DNA of 64,000 bases from Thiomargarita sp. (GTDB taxonomy: Bacteria > Pseudomonadota > Gammaproteobacteria > Beggiatoales > Beggiatoaceae). A program made the translations under genes and the position numbers. The DNA lies in NCBI GenBank assembly GCA_020721005.1, contig DYNP01000010.1, positions 122,863 to 186,862 on the forward strand, read 5' to 3'. Positions within the stretch are counted from its first letter, which is position 1, and every line of letters starts with the position of its first letter. Shown in pieces: positions 16,929 through 26,700 of the stretch. Under the pieces are notes generated by a model. The model was not told where the DNA came from. It did not search any database and saw nothing but the letters and a program-made list of their open reading frames with translations.

Positions 16929-18290
16929 TTATTTTTTTACCGGGCGTCGCCAACCTTTGACAGTGATTTGTTCGGCACGACTGAGGGTTAATTCTTGGGG
17001 AGGAGCAGAAAGGGTTAAGGTGGTCCCGGCGCCAATGGTGGCCCCAGCCCCCACTGTGACCGGGGCGATGAGTTGGGTGTCTGAGCCGATGAAGGCATCG
17101 TCTCCAATGAGAGTTTTGTATTTGTTTACTCCATCATAGTTACAGGTGATGGTGCCGGCTCCAATGTTGACGCGTTGTCCTATTTCTGTGTCACCAATGT
17201 AGCTGAGGTGATTGATTTTGGAGTGTTGGGCCACAGTGGATTTTTTAATTTCCACAAAGTTGCCAATGTGGACGTGTTCGGCTAAGACTGTGTCGGGACG
17301 AATGCGGGCAAAGGGACCGATGCGAGCGCCTTCGCCAATGATAGCACCTTCTATCACACAATGGCTTAAAATTTCTGCATTTTTGGAGATGTGAGCATTT
17401 TTGATCCGGGTGTAGGGACCAATTTTTACGCCTTCTTCTAAGGTGACTTGACCTTCTAAGATGATGTCAATGTCAAGTTCGACGTCGTGGGCAATGTGCA
17501 CTGTGCCTCGAATGTCCAAGCGATCTGGATCTCGGAGGGTGACTCCAGCCTGCATCAGTTGTTGAGTTTGTTGCCGTTGCCAGTGTCGTTCCAGTTGGGC
17601 GAGTTGGGCTCGGTCATTGACTCCTAGGGCTTCATAGGGGTCAGTGAGGGTGACAGTGTGTACTGGATATTGGGATTGAACCGCCAGTCCCACGATGTCA
17701 GTTAGATAGTATTCTCCTTGGGCATTGTGGTTGGAAAGTTGTCCTAAGTATTGACGTAATTGATGGGCTGAGACCACTAGAATTCCTGTGTTAACTTCTT
17801 GTATTTGTTTAAGATGGGTATCGGCTTCCTGTTCTTCGACGATGCGCGTCACTTGGCCTTGGGAGTTTCGTACAATGCGTCCATAGCCTGTGGGTTGGGA
17901 CAGGTGCACAGTTAGTAAAGTTAAGTATTGGGAATCGGCTTTGAGCAGTAGTTTTTGGAGGGTATCCGTGCGAATCAGGGGCACGTCTCCATACAGAATC
18001 AGTACTTGGTCTTCATTGGGAATGACTGGCAGGGCTTGAGCGACAGCGTGACCGGTGCCCAGTTGTTGGGGTTGGTGAATCCAATGGACTGGGAATTGTT
18101 GAAGGGCGTCTTGCAATTGTTCGCCTTGGTGGCCATATACCAGGTAAATTTGTCGGGGGTGTAGGCTCAAAGCGGTTTCTAACACGTAATGGATGAGGGG
18201 ACGATGGGCCAGGGGGTGTAAAACTTTGGGCAATTTGGAGTGCATGCGTTTGCCCAGGCCAGCTGCCAAAATGACAACAGAAAGGGTCAT
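16929..18290 (-). CDS. glmU: Bifunctional GlmU: GlcN-1-P acetyltransferase / GlcNAc-1-P uridyltransferase
   Basis: GlmU makes UDP-GlcNAc from the GlmM product. The start was chosen at ATG 18288-18290 (MTLSVVILAAGLGKRM), giving 453 residues, the usual length; the open frame extends 46 codons further into the neighbouring pseudogene region. The uridyltransferase domain shows LAAGLGKRMHSKLPKVL, GTGHAVAQALP, YGDVPL and NTGILV. The left-handed beta-helix acetyltransferase domain shows KIGPYTRIKN, GNFVEIKKS, and NIGAGTITCNYDGVNKYKT with its catalytic region. It is not next to atpC or glmS, its common neighbours. Confidence 0.97.
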   Translation of the reverse strand: MTLSVVILAAGLGKRMHSKLPKVLHPLAHRPLIHYVLETALSLHPRQIYLVYGHQGEQLQDALQQFPVHWIHQPQQLGTGHAVAQALPVIPNEDQVLILYGDVPLIRTDTLQKLLLKADSQYLTLLTVHLSQPTGYGRIVRNSQGQVTRIVEEQEADTHLKQIQEVNTGILVVSAHQLRQYLGQLSNHNAQGEYYLTDIVGLAVQSQYPVHTVTLTDPYEALGVNDRAQLAQLERHWQRQQTQQLMQAGVTLRDPDRLDIRGTVHIAHDVELDIDIILEGQVTLEEGVKIGPYTRIKNAHISKNAEILSHCVIEGAIIGEGARIGPFARIRPDTVLAEHVHIGNFVEIKKSTVAQHSKINHLSYIGDTEIGQRVNIGAGTITCNYDGVNKYKTLIGDDAFIGSDTQLIAPVTVGAGATIGAGTTLTLSAPPQELTLSRAEQITVKGWRRPVKK

Positions 18291-18312
18291 GAGAGTTGCC
18301 TGAGGGGTGAAG

Positions 18313-18982
18313 TTAGTCAAGAGAGAATTGGGAAGATGGATAGCCCAGATCAGTGGATTGAGACAGTCCCAGGTTGCCTGGATCGATGATTTTGCCATCC
18401 AAGATGGTGCTGTCTCCCAATTCTCCATCTTTTAAGAGGTAGGTTGCTGTGACGACAAAGCGTTGGTCAATGGTTTGTTTGAAGAGGGTAGCGGGATATT
18501 CATACCAATTTAAGGTGTCTAAGTTGCCGGGAATTTTGGGACCAAATTTGTAGAATTTCATATTTTTGAGGAGTTTGTCAACACCATGGTAATAGACTGT
18601 TACTTGAGTTTCGGAGCAACTTAATTCAAATTAAAAAGGTAGTATACAGCAATAGGTTACTGACTGGAGAGTTGAAAGTGGCTGTCCAATTGGAGGCGGT
18701 GGTTAACCAATAACTGATACGTTCCTGTGAGGAGGCTAAGGGTGGACAAAATTTAGTAGTATCGGATAAATTGCTGAGTGAAATGCTGGGGCTTTCAATG
18801 TTGGTTAGAGTAATACTAACGGAAGTACTATCCAATAAAGTCAGTGTACCTGTAGTACCAGTGGTCCAATCTGTGCCAGTGGTGGTTGCCAGTAAGGTAG
18901 GGCTTCTTATTAGTAGAGAAAAGTTTAAAAAAGATAAAAATAGTAGGGGGTGCACGTTCAAAATGAGGAGGGATTGATTCAT
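18313..18982 (-). pseudogene. Frameshifted secreted protein with a choice-of-anchor-U-like domain
   Basis: Two overlapping minus-strand frames make one protein. The first (18982 to 18626) starts MNQSLLILNVHPLLFLSFLN, a signal-like segment, and continues SVSITLTNIESPSISLS. It runs into a stop near 18626, where skipping one T restores ELSCSETQVTVYYHGV and then KFYKFGPKIPGN ending DGELGDSTILDGKIIDPGN. That second part resembles the bacterial choice-of-anchor U domain (FYKYGP..., DGGLGDDD...IVDPGG). So a one-base insertion (or sequencing error) in an AATTT run broke the gene. It ends about 20 bases before glmU on the same strand. Confidence 0.7.
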
Positions 18983-19102
18983 TTGAGTTAGAGGGTAGAT
19001 TTTTTAGGAACAGTTAAGAACTGAGTAGAGTTTGATTATTAGACCTCTTGTAATAAGTATGCGATCATGAAAAAATGAGAGTTGCCCCTCAGTTAAGATA
19101 CC

Positions 19103-19308
19103 TTGGAGTGGAGGCTTTAGCCGGTTAGCAGGTCTTTGGAGTAGAGGCTTTAGCCGGTCAGTCGTAAGCATCACCCCACATACACAAATTGCAATGGACT
19201 ACCGCCGGCCGGCTAAAGCCTCCACTCCAATGTACCTTCTAAGATTTCCACTCCAATGTACCTTTTAAAGTTTCCACTCCAATGTACCTTCTAAGATTTA
19301 TACTCCGA
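19103..19308. repeat. Palindromic element plus three 26-bp tandem copies
   Basis: A duplicated left arm (TTGGAGTGGAGGCTTTAGCC, and again TTGGAGTAGAGG at about 19134), the usual centre, and the right arm GGCCGGCTAAAGCCTCCACT ending near 19230 form the palindrome. It is followed by three 26-bp units starting TGTACCTTCTAAGATTTCCA at 19231, 19257 and 19283. The rest of the 496-base gap carries the segment shared with 15107 and short TAAGAGATCT/AGACCTCTTG motifs; no gene is seen. Confidence 0.88.
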
Positions 19309-19478
19309 ATAAAGATTATACTCCAAATTGAATTTCCCTTTTATTTTTTCGTATCTCATCTTTATCGCATCATTTACTTTTGTAAGAGATCTATTATTGC
19401 AATTTCTAGCTGTGAAGGAGATAAAAAATTGTTTTCGACTTGAAATCATGAAAATATTTTGCCAAAATCCCAAGTTCC

Positions 19479-19982
19479 ATGAAGAGGTTTTTTTTCCTAC
19501 TCATGAACTCAACTTTAAAGGAGATCATTATTGTTATGTTAATCGAATTTGTCTTGTTATCCAATTTACTCGTGGTTGGTGTTTCTGCACCAGTATCAAT
19601 GGATACTGCTCCTAAGCCTGAATCTTCAATTACTTCATCAGGAGAAGTTAAGGCAACAGAGGAAGTCAGAACGACTGAGTCTTCAAAGACGGAAAATTTG
19701 CCCGCTACGGATTCTGAAAGTGAGGATAAAAAGTCCGTCAAAACTGAAAATCCCCCAGTTGTTGGGGAGGATAAGAAGGATGGGAAAACCTTACATGATG
19801 CCCATTGTTTGAATTGTCACAATACGGAAGTTTATACGAGAGAAAATCGGATTATCAGCGGACTTGATAACTTGAAAACGCATATACAGCGTTGCGCTAC
19901 AAATACGCATGTACTGTGGTTTGAGGAGGAAGTGGAGGCAGTGGCCACTTATTTAAATGAGAATTTTTATCATTTCAAGTGA
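19479..19982 (+). CDS. Small periplasmic monohaem c-type cytochrome
   Basis: This 167-residue protein has an N-terminal hydrophobic export segment (about 1-37), an acidic/Ser/Thr/Lys linker (about 40-105), and a compact C-terminal haem domain with CLNCH in HDAHCLNCHNTEVYTR. A conserved IQRCATNTHVLWFEEEVEAVATYLN follows, like small cytochromes of sulfur-oxidising bacteria that carry a second Cys and a W-[FY]-[DE]-E-E helix. An alternative start at ATG 19536 is preceded by AAAGGAG (19517-19523) and would give a shorter signal peptide. A role as a soluble electron carrier is inferred; the partner is unknown. Confidence 0.8.
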   Translation: MKRFFFLLMNSTLKEIIIVMLIEFVLLSNLLVVGVSAPVSMDTAPKPESSITSSGEVKATEEVRTTESSKTENLPATDSESEDKKSVKTENPPVVGEDKKDGKTLHDAHCLNCHNTEVYTRENRIISGLDNLKTHIQRCATNTHVLWFEEEVEAVATYLNENFYHFK

Positions 19983-20011
19983 TCAACTCTTATTCAGGAA
20001 GGAGTGTTTTT

Positions 20012-20140
20012 ATGTTCAATAGGGGAGGTAGTTTGTGTTATAAACGGAGTTATAGGATAACGTTGTACCTCAAAAATGGAGTAAATAGCCAACTACAAAG
20101 GAATTATTTGATCTGCCGGTTAAGCGGGCAAAGAAAGTAA
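20012..20140 (+). CDS. Possible small basic protein (42 aa)
   Basis: ATG 20012 is preceded by GGAAGGAG at the correct distance (about six bases), and 42 codons follow before TAA. The product is rich in Arg/Lys/Tyr (MFNRGGSLCYKRSYRITLYL...) and has two cysteines; I recognise no family. It starts 30 bases after the cytochrome stop, so it could be co-transcribed. Only the ribosome site and frame support it; the other 230 bases to the cold-shock gene appear to be untranslated leader. Confidence 0.3.
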   Translation: MFNRGGSLCYKRSYRITLYLKNGVNSQLQRNYLICRLSGQRK

Positions 20141-20370
20141 TGACAAACTAGATGACAGTAGTTATAATAGCATTTCTGAGATCTCTACAAGATATACCCT
20201 TTATAAGTATTGTGAAAATTGGGTGGTAGAGAGCAGACGAAAAGTTACGGTCAATTTGTAGTCAACTGTTGATTAAGCAGTTAGGTTAAGGTTTAGTCCT
20301 ACTAGCGGATGTTAATGAAGATGGTTAGTACAATTTGCCAAGGTTTAATTAGCAATTTGAGGTAAGAAAA

Positions 20371-20586
20371 ATGGCAACGAAGGAAAAAGGTAAGGTCAAG
20401 TGGTTTAGCAACTCAAAGGGATATGGATTCATCCAACGTGACCATAATAATGAGGACGTGTTCGTCAATTATCGCGCCATCAATGGGGAAGGTTATCGGA
20501 CCTTAGAAGAAGGGATGATCGTTGAATTCACCGTTACTCAAGGTCAGAAGGGTTTGCAAGCCGAGGATGTTACCATTATCAAGTAA
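20371..20586 (+). CDS. Cold-shock domain protein
   Basis: This is a 71-residue single CSD. RNP1 is KGYGFIQ and RNP2 is DVFVNY (most homologues have VFVHF/Y, so His is replaced by Asn). It begins KGKVKWFSNSKGYGFIQ and ends GLQAEDVTII as usual. Such proteins bind single-stranded RNA and DNA and act as RNA chaperones in the cytosol. GAGG at about 20359 sets the ATG. The long gene-free leader upstream is compatible with the extended 5' untranslated regions that many csp genes use for post-transcriptional control. Confidence 0.95.
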   Translation: MATKEKGKVKWFSNSKGYGFIQRDHNNEDVFVNYRAINGEGYRTLEEGMIVEFTVTQGQKGLQAEDVTIIK

Positions 20587-20719
20587 GATAAGTACTTCCT
20601 TGTTCAAGTTGTAAGTTGTAAGCTGAATTAGAAACTTCAGTTTCTAACCTCCATACTAACATCAAGGCACTTACTTAGTTTGAGTGTGGCGGGAAGGGAT
20701 TCCCGCCCCTAAGTTTGGA

Positions 20720-21403
20720 TTACAGGAATGATCGTGTCAAATTCAGGGTTTTAATTTCATAAGTCCCATTGATTTGAGGCAGCTCATAAGTCAGTTGAAC
20801 AGCTTGACTGCCATTGGCGGCAATTTCCCGAGTTTGGGGAGTGTCGCTGGAGCGGGTTGAAGCTTTGTTGAAACTGCCACTGGCAAGCGTCAATTTTTTA
20901 TCGGACGTATTATTGAGCAAAAGCCGCAGATTCAGGTGTTGAACTCCATTTGCGTGGGGATTGATGCTGGACTGACTCAAGGTTATCTTTACATGAGGAT
21001 GCTCAGTGCTCAAAATAAAAGTTTGATCCACCTTCAACAACTGATTACTTTCTTGTCGTCTGCCTGGAGAAGACATGACTCGATCCACCCCTAGCACTTT
21101 CACTGATATGGCTTTTTGATGGGAAACTGCCTGCTCAAGCTGAGCAGTATTCATGGGTTGGGAACGGGTGGTAGAAGTTTGAGTTGAGGTTGTTTCTCCT
21201 TTAGAAGTATGAACTTGTTCCACAGGAACTCCTCCCATACCAAATCCCTGTCCTCGAGTGCTACTTTGATTCACTCTAGTTTCCTGAGTGATTATAGTTT
21301 CTTCAACCATCACCCACTCATTTTGACCGGGCGCTTGAGCCAGTATAAGCGGACTGGTTATGATAAATCCCAGACCAACAATGATTTTTTCTACCCATTT
21401 CAT
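20720..21403 (-). CDS. Exported protein of unknown function
   Basis: The start is ATG 21401-21403, because GGAGG lies five bases upstream and residues 1-22 (MKWVEKIIVGLGFIITSPLI, then LA) make a good signal peptide cleaved before QAPGQ. The 39-codon upstream extension of the frame is encoded by the neighbouring palindromic repeat and is rejected. The mature part (about 205 residues) has a Gln/Ser/Thr-rich segment (about 40-85) followed by a beta-rich domain (TFILSTEHPHVKITL, LNLRLLLNNTSDKKL, ANGSQAVQLTYELP) that looks like an immunoglobulin-type fold. No family was recognised. Confidence 0.65.
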   Translation of the reverse strand: MKWVEKIIVGLGFIITSPLILAQAPGQNEWVMVEETIITQETRVNQSSTRGQGFGMGGVPVEQVHTSKGETTSTQTSTTRSQPMNTAQLEQAVSHQKAISVKVLGVDRVMSSPGRRQESNQLLKVDQTFILSTEHPHVKITLSQSSINPHANGVQHLNLRLLLNNTSDKKLTLASGSFNKASTRSSDTPQTREIAANGSQAVQLTYELPQINGTYEIKTLNLTRSFL

Positions 21404-21484
21404 GGGGAACCTCCTCAGAATTATATTAATTGAAAACTCTCGGTAATACCTTGTGTGCAACACCTGTTTTGGTGTGGTTAAGGG

Positions 21485-21580
21485 TTGGAGTAGAGGCTTT
21501 AGCCGGCCAGCGGTAGGCATTACTCAATACACTCAAATTACGGAACGTCTACCGCCAACCGGCTAAAGCCTCCACTCCAA
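21485..21580. repeat. Palindromic element of the GGCTTTAGCC family
   Basis: Left arm 21485-21516 (TTGGAGTAGAGGCTTTAGCC, then GGCCAGCGGTAG) pairs with right arm 21549-21580 over 32 bases with a few mismatches. The centre (GCATTACTCAATACACTC) has drifted from that of other copies. AATTTAATGGCAGTGCGGC after the right arm matches the flank of the 16657-16749 element. Confidence 0.92.
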
Positions 21581-21658
21581 TATACCTTAATTTAATGGCA
21601 GTGCGGCTACTGTCACCACTCCAATGTACCTTAATTTAATGAAAGCTTGCACAATGGG

Positions 21659-21678
21659 TAAAACCAATTTTGGTTTTA
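21659..21678. promoter_or_regulatory. Small inverted repeat upstream of osmC-like gene
   Basis: TAAAACCAATTTTGGTTTTA pairs its outer eight bases on each side and lies about 35 bases before the OsmC-family start codon. It could be an operator; no protein can be named. Confidence 0.3.
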
Positions 21679-21712
21679 AAATCTCACAACACTTTTTAAG
21701 GTAAAACAATCT

Positions 21713-22156
21713 ATGGCCACTGTCAAAACTGTTCAAGCGGAAGCCAGTTTGATCGAACAATTTAAAATTCAAGGCAAAGTGCGGGATCACGAATTTTACG
21801 CCGATCAACCCACCCATGCAGGAGGTAATAATGCGGGTCCGACCCCTGTAGAATACACTTTATTTTCATTGGCAGCCTGCGTAGTTACCGTTGCTCAGGT
21901 TATTGCCAAGCAAGAACGTATTAAATTGAGGAAAATTGAAGTTAAAGCTGAGGGAGAAGTGGATGTGGACGTGTTTATGGGCAAAGGCACGGAAAATCGG
22001 GCTGGATTTATGAGCATCCGTGTGATTACCAAATTGGATGCTGACCTTAGCCTGGAGGAGAAAAAAACATTTTTGGAAAAAGTGGATCGACGCTGCCCAG
22101 TGTCTGACAATCTCAAGGATTTAACTGCAGTCAGCTATCAGATCGTAGAGGAGTAA
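21713..22156 (+). CDS. OsmC/Ohr-family peroxide-reductase-like protein
   Basis: This 147-residue protein has the two redox cysteines of the OsmC superfamily: SLAACVVTVAQVIA (about residue 63) and the resolving Cys in VDRRCPVSDNL (about 127). GPTPVEYTLFSLAACV and the C-terminal VSDNL are diagnostic. These homodimers reduce organic or inorganic hydroperoxides, and some relatives bind sulfur compounds. It is closer to the general OsmC (YhfA-like) group than to Ohr by its RIKLRKIEVKAEGEVDVD segment. AAGG upstream and ATG 21713 define the start. Confidence 0.88.
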   Translation: MATVKTVQAEASLIEQFKIQGKVRDHEFYADQPTHAGGNNAGPTPVEYTLFSLAACVVTVAQVIAKQERIKLRKIEVKAEGEVDVDVFMGKGTENRAGFMSIRVITKLDADLSLEEKKTFLEKVDRRCPVSDNLKDLTAVSYQIVEE

Positions 22157-22206
22157 ACATAATGACTGTGGACAGCGGCAACTTTGCCGGCTGACCCAAC
22201 AATAGA

Positions 22207-22282
22207 TGGCGTCCCCAAGGGGAGTCGAACCCCTGTTACCGCCGTGAAAGGGCGATGTCCTAGGCCACTAGACGATGGGGAC
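22207..22282 (-). tRNA. tRNA-Glu (anticodon TTC), CCA encoded
   Basis: The reverse strand reads GTCCCCATCGTCTAGTGGCC through an anticodon stem-loop CGCCCTTTCACGGCG (anticodon TTC), then the T arm AGGGGTTCGACTCCCCT and a closing TGGGGAC-G-CCA. The acceptor stem GTCCCCA/TGGGGAC is fully paired. The 3' CCA is encoded (22207-22209). Confidence 0.97.
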
Positions 22283-22355
22283 TTGCGTGAAAATAAAACA
22301 AAAACAAGGATGGAAATTATCTTCGCATCCCAATTACAAGACTAAAACATAAATG

Positions 22356-22428
<73 letters not shown>

Positions 22429-22550
22429 AACTTGTTCAACAATTTACTGGACTAGATTGAGAGAGAGTGTACAGGAAAACAAATAGTTTGTCAAGACCTC
22501 AGTTTTAAAAAAATCCATGGGGCGTGTTATTAAAAAGCTTGAAAAATTCC

Positions 22551-22583
22551 GTAGGATGGCTGACGACAGGCAGCTCATCCTAC
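22551..22583. repeat. Short GTAGGAT...ATCCTAC palindrome
   Basis: GTAGGATGGCTGACGACAGG begins the element, and the partner arm ATCCTAC ends at 22583. It shares the GACGACAG-type centre with other members of the family. Open frames across it are considered spurious. Confidence 0.75.
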
Positions 22584-22723
22584 AATACACCAGTTTCTGA
22601 TTCAGACCCTCAAAGCACCGTAAAATAGGTAGAACACGGTTGGAATGAGCTGACGACAGCAAGCCCACCAATCGCGTTACCACCTTCCCTTCAGATTTAA
22701 CCAAAAAAGATTGCGTTCTAAAA

Positions 22724-23527
22724 TTAAGAACCCAATCCCATTCTATCTCTCACTCGAGAAGCACTTTCTCCCACAATTTGCGCAGCCTGACCACTCAACC
22801 AACGCCGCTCAACTTGCCAATAATCATGGGCTCGTTTCTCCTTGATCACTGCATTGGCAGCCAAAGTCATCAATAATGCCTGCGCTTTTTGCGTGGACAA
22901 ATCCTGTTTGGGCAACGCTGCCCAATCAATAATCGTATCCAAGACTTGTTGATCCGTGTTATACTGAAAGGGTTCATAAAACAACCGATCTTCCACAGAA
23001 TACATCCGTGGGGAACGTCCGTCTCGCTTATCTAATACTTGAATCTGCGTGACTGGCCGATAAATTACTGCAAATAACGTGTGTATATTTTGACTGTCTT
23101 CAATACTGGTCAAAATATAATGCTGACTCTGAGGAATTCCATACTCTTTTAATAACTTCTGAAAAGACTGGTTAGCCTGTTTCATCCGCGAAAAAGTAAC
23201 TCCGACCTCTCCATTATCAACCACATTATTCAGTGATTTACCGTATACAGCATCATAAGTATCCTCTAAGGTAACTTTGGCCTGCGCCTGCACCAGTCCC
23301 TTATTCAACTCATGCAATTCCATAGACAAATAATAAGGTACCGACGCCACCCCTTCCAACAATCCCGCTGCAATTTGCAGAGGAGATAACAGCAAATGAC
23401 GAATACCGGTCATCGCTGCGGACAAACCATGCTCAACACTCGGTCCGGTCTTTTCCGACTGGGCAGGCGGATTCACACAAGCCACCAAGCTCAAACCCAC
23501 AGTCAACAACAAAAATTTTGGATTCAT
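22724..23527 (-). CDS. Putative lipoprotein of unknown function
   Basis: The 267-residue protein begins MNPKFLLLTVGLSLVAC, a signal peptide with lipobox LVAC, so the mature protein should start with a lipidated Cys17. The mature domain begins with a helical region containing HLLLSPLQIAAGLLEGVASVPYYLS, which may contact the membrane. Later segments include YYLSMELHELNKGL, EDTYDAVYGKSLNNV and a C-terminal RWLSGQAAQIVGESASRVRD. I do not recognise a named family. It is divergent from smc with about 180 bases between them. Confidence 0.75.
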   Translation of the reverse strand: MNPKFLLLTVGLSLVACVNPPAQSEKTGPSVEHGLSAAMTGIRHLLLSPLQIAAGLLEGVASVPYYLSMELHELNKGLVQAQAKVTLEDTYDAVYGKSLNNVVDNGEVGVTFSRMKQANQSFQKLLKEYGIPQSQHYILTSIEDSQNIHTLFAVIYRPVTQIQVLDKRDGRSPRMYSVEDRLFYEPFQYNTDQQVLDTIIDWAALPKQDLSTQKAQALLMTLAANAVIKEKRAHDYWQVERRWLSGQAAQIVGESASRVRDRMGLGS

Positions 23528-23704
23528 ATAAAATTCCTGATAATATAGTGAAATTAATGGATTTATATCCCTTTAAAACAAACAACCCTATCATCCCCCA
23601 CCCTCTGATTCGACAGAAAACGAGGTCTGATGAAATAACTGCCTAATAAACTGAACTCAAGTTTTATGCCACGTCTTACCCTTAAATAACCGCCACGAAA
23701 CGGA

Positions 23705-26700
23705 ATGCGCCTAAACAAAATCAAACTCTCTGGCTTCAAATCCTTTGTAGACACCACTCAACTCCCTTTTCCCAGCCAACGCGTCGGCATTGTAGGTCCC
23801 AATGGCTGCGGCAAATCCAATATCATTGACGCCATCCGTTGGGTCATGGGAGAAAGTGCAGCCAAACAACTGCGCGGAGCCGCCATGACCGATGTGATCT
23901 TCAATGGCTCTCAAGCCCGCAAACCCAGCAATTATGCCCTGGTTGAACTCACTTTCAGCGCCGTTAAACTGGCCGGCTACCCGGATGAGATTGTGATCAA
24001 ACGCCAACTTGACCGGGCTGGACAATCCGAATACTTTTTAAACGAAACTCGATGCCGACGCAAGGATATTAAAGAACTGTTTTTGGGAACCGGATTGGGA
24101 CCTCGCAGCTATGCCATCATCGAACAAGGCATGATCAGCCGGTTTATCGACGCCAAACCTGAAGAATTGCGCAACTATTTGGAAGAAGCCGCCGCCATTT
24201 CCAAGTATAAAGAACGTCGCAAAGAATCGGAACAGCGCATGGAACATACCCGGCAAAATTTAGCTCGTTTAGACGAAATTCGACAAGAATTACAAAAACA
24301 ACTCGACAAATTGCAACGTCAACTCAAACAAGCTGAGAAATATCAAGCTCTTAAACACTCTGAACACTTGCTCAATGCCCAACTCCAAGCCTTACGCTGG
24401 AATCGCTTTGACATTGCCGTCCAAACCGCTCAACAAACCATTGCGGAACAAACAGTCATTCTACAAGACACTCTACAAAAACTCCACAACTTTGAACATC
24501 TAAAACACTCTCAACAAGCCGCCTACCAATTCGCCCAAACCACCCTTGGCGAAACCCAAGCTCGTTTTTATGACGCCAAACACCAAGTGGACCGTCTTAC
24601 CCAACAAATTACCCACTTACAACAACGTCACCAAGAAATCACGCGCGAATTAACTCAACTCAATCAACATATTGCAGACACTCAACACACATTACAACAC
24701 GAACAACAACGTCTGCCAGAATTGGCCACCAAAATCACGGCCACCGGCTTTACCCTCAACACTCATCAAGAGCAAGTTGAACTCACCGAACAAGCCTTGC
24801 AAACCGCTGAAGAGAATCTGGAAACCTGGCAAATTGAATGGGACAACTTTAACCAACGTCAAGCCACTCCCATCCAAGCGGCACAAGTTGAACGAGTGCA
24901 CCTGCAAAATTTAGAACAACGCATAACTCATCATCAACAGCGTTTACAACGCCTCACCACAGAAGAAGGATTGTACGGGACCACAGCTTTAACTTCTAAA
25001 ATCAATCAATTACAACAAATTCGTCCCCACGAACAAGCTCAATTCACCCAACTTGCCACTCAACTCGCCACTCAACAAACCACCCTCCAACAACTGAAAG
25101 AATGCCTTCAAGTAAATACACTGCGTTTCACCCAAACTCAATCCCATCATCATCGTCTCACAGGTCAACTCAGTTCCCTACAAGTATTGCAAACAGCCGC
25201 CTTAGGCAATTCCTCTACAGAAATTCCCACCTGGCTACAACAACAAGGCCTTGAATATAGCAGTTATTTGGTACACGAACTGCACATTGAAACTGGTTGG
25301 GAACGTGCGGTAGAAATCGTCTTGCATCAACGTCTGCACAGCATTTGCATCGACGATTTAAACAAAATCCAACCCCTGCTACAAACCCCTCCTCAATGGA
25401 CTTTAGCTCTCTTTGAAACGGAAGACGTTTCCTCTTACTCATATTCCAGTTTACCCCTCGTTCCCCTGCTTGAGAAACTACAGGCCCCCTGGCCATTAAC
25501 CAGTCTGTTGGGGGGCGTGTGGACTGCTCAGTCCCTGGAACAAGCCTATGCTGCCCGTTCCCAATTGACTGCCACCGAATCAATTATCACTGCTAACGGT
25601 ATTTGGCTAGGTCCCCACTGGTTACTGATGCCACACACGCTTTCTGAAACGGACAGCATTTTCATACGAGAACAAACCATTAAACAGGTGGAACGGGAAT
25701 TGTCCCAACTGGACCAAGAGTTAAACACCTATCAAACTGAGTTAAATCAGCAACATCAGGCTGTGGCGGAACAGGAACGACAACGGGAACAATTGCAACA
25801 AGCCTGGTATGCTCAACAACAAAAGTTGGCTGATATAGATAACCAATTGAGCAGTCAACAGGCTCAATATGCGCACATTCAAGCCCAACAACAACGGGTG
25901 GCCAGAGAAAAACAGGAAGTTCTGCAACAACTTAATGAAGATGAGACTGCTTTACATAACACTCGGGAACAATTGTATGCCACCTTGGAAATTGTTGATC
26001 AACTGGCAGAGGAACGAGAAGAATTGGCTGGGCAGCGTCAACTTAACCAGGAACAGGTGGCCCGATGTCGTGGAGAATGGCAACTGGCATTATCTGCGCT
26101 ACAAAGTACAGAAGTCAATTTACAAGCAGCTCAACTGGAACGGGACCATGTGCAACAATCTGTGGAACGACTGAATGCCCAACTCCAATCCTTGCGCAAA
26201 AAAGCAACTGGTTTACAACAAGATTTAGCCCAACAAGAATTGCCTTTAGAAGATTTACATGCCCAATTAGCCACGGCTCAACAGCAACAAACTCATTTGG
26301 AAACTGCCTTTGTCCAAGCCAAACAAACGGTTGCCCAGTTGGAGATTGTCCTCAATGATGAAGAAGGTCAACGTCAGAGTTTGGCTGAGCAAGTGGAACA
26401 AGTTCGCACTCAACTTGAACAGTTGCGCATGGCTGCTCAAGCCGATGAAATTCATCGTCAAACCATAGAGACTCATCTGGCCAGTTTAGACCTCAGTCCC
26501 ATTGCCTTATTGGCCGAGTTACCTGAGCATGCTGATGAGACCAGTTGGCAGGCTCAGATCGAGGCTGTGGAACGCAAATTACAACAAATTGGGGCTGTGA
26601 ATTTGGCCGCTTTGGAAGAATATAAAGAGCAGGCCGAACGCCAACAGTATTTGGACACGCAAGCTGCTGATTTACAAGATGCCTTAAACCTATTGGAACA

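Noticed and set aside
18291..18428. 46-codon N-terminal extension of GlmU
   Set aside because: The extension is the 3' part of the neighbouring pseudogene in another frame; GlmU proteins begin at the LAAGLGKRM segment.
21404..21520. 39-codon N-terminal extension of the exported protein
   Set aside because: The extension is palindrome sequence (GRLKPLLQ); GGAGG and a signal peptide support the start at 21403.
22444..22704. 86-codon minus-strand frame beyond the tRNAs
   Set aside because: It covers a GTAGGAT palindrome and lacks any family signal or ribosome site.
23711..26476. Several long antisense frames within smc
   Set aside because: They are shadow frames produced by the Gln-rich codons of smc and have no ribosome sites or family features.
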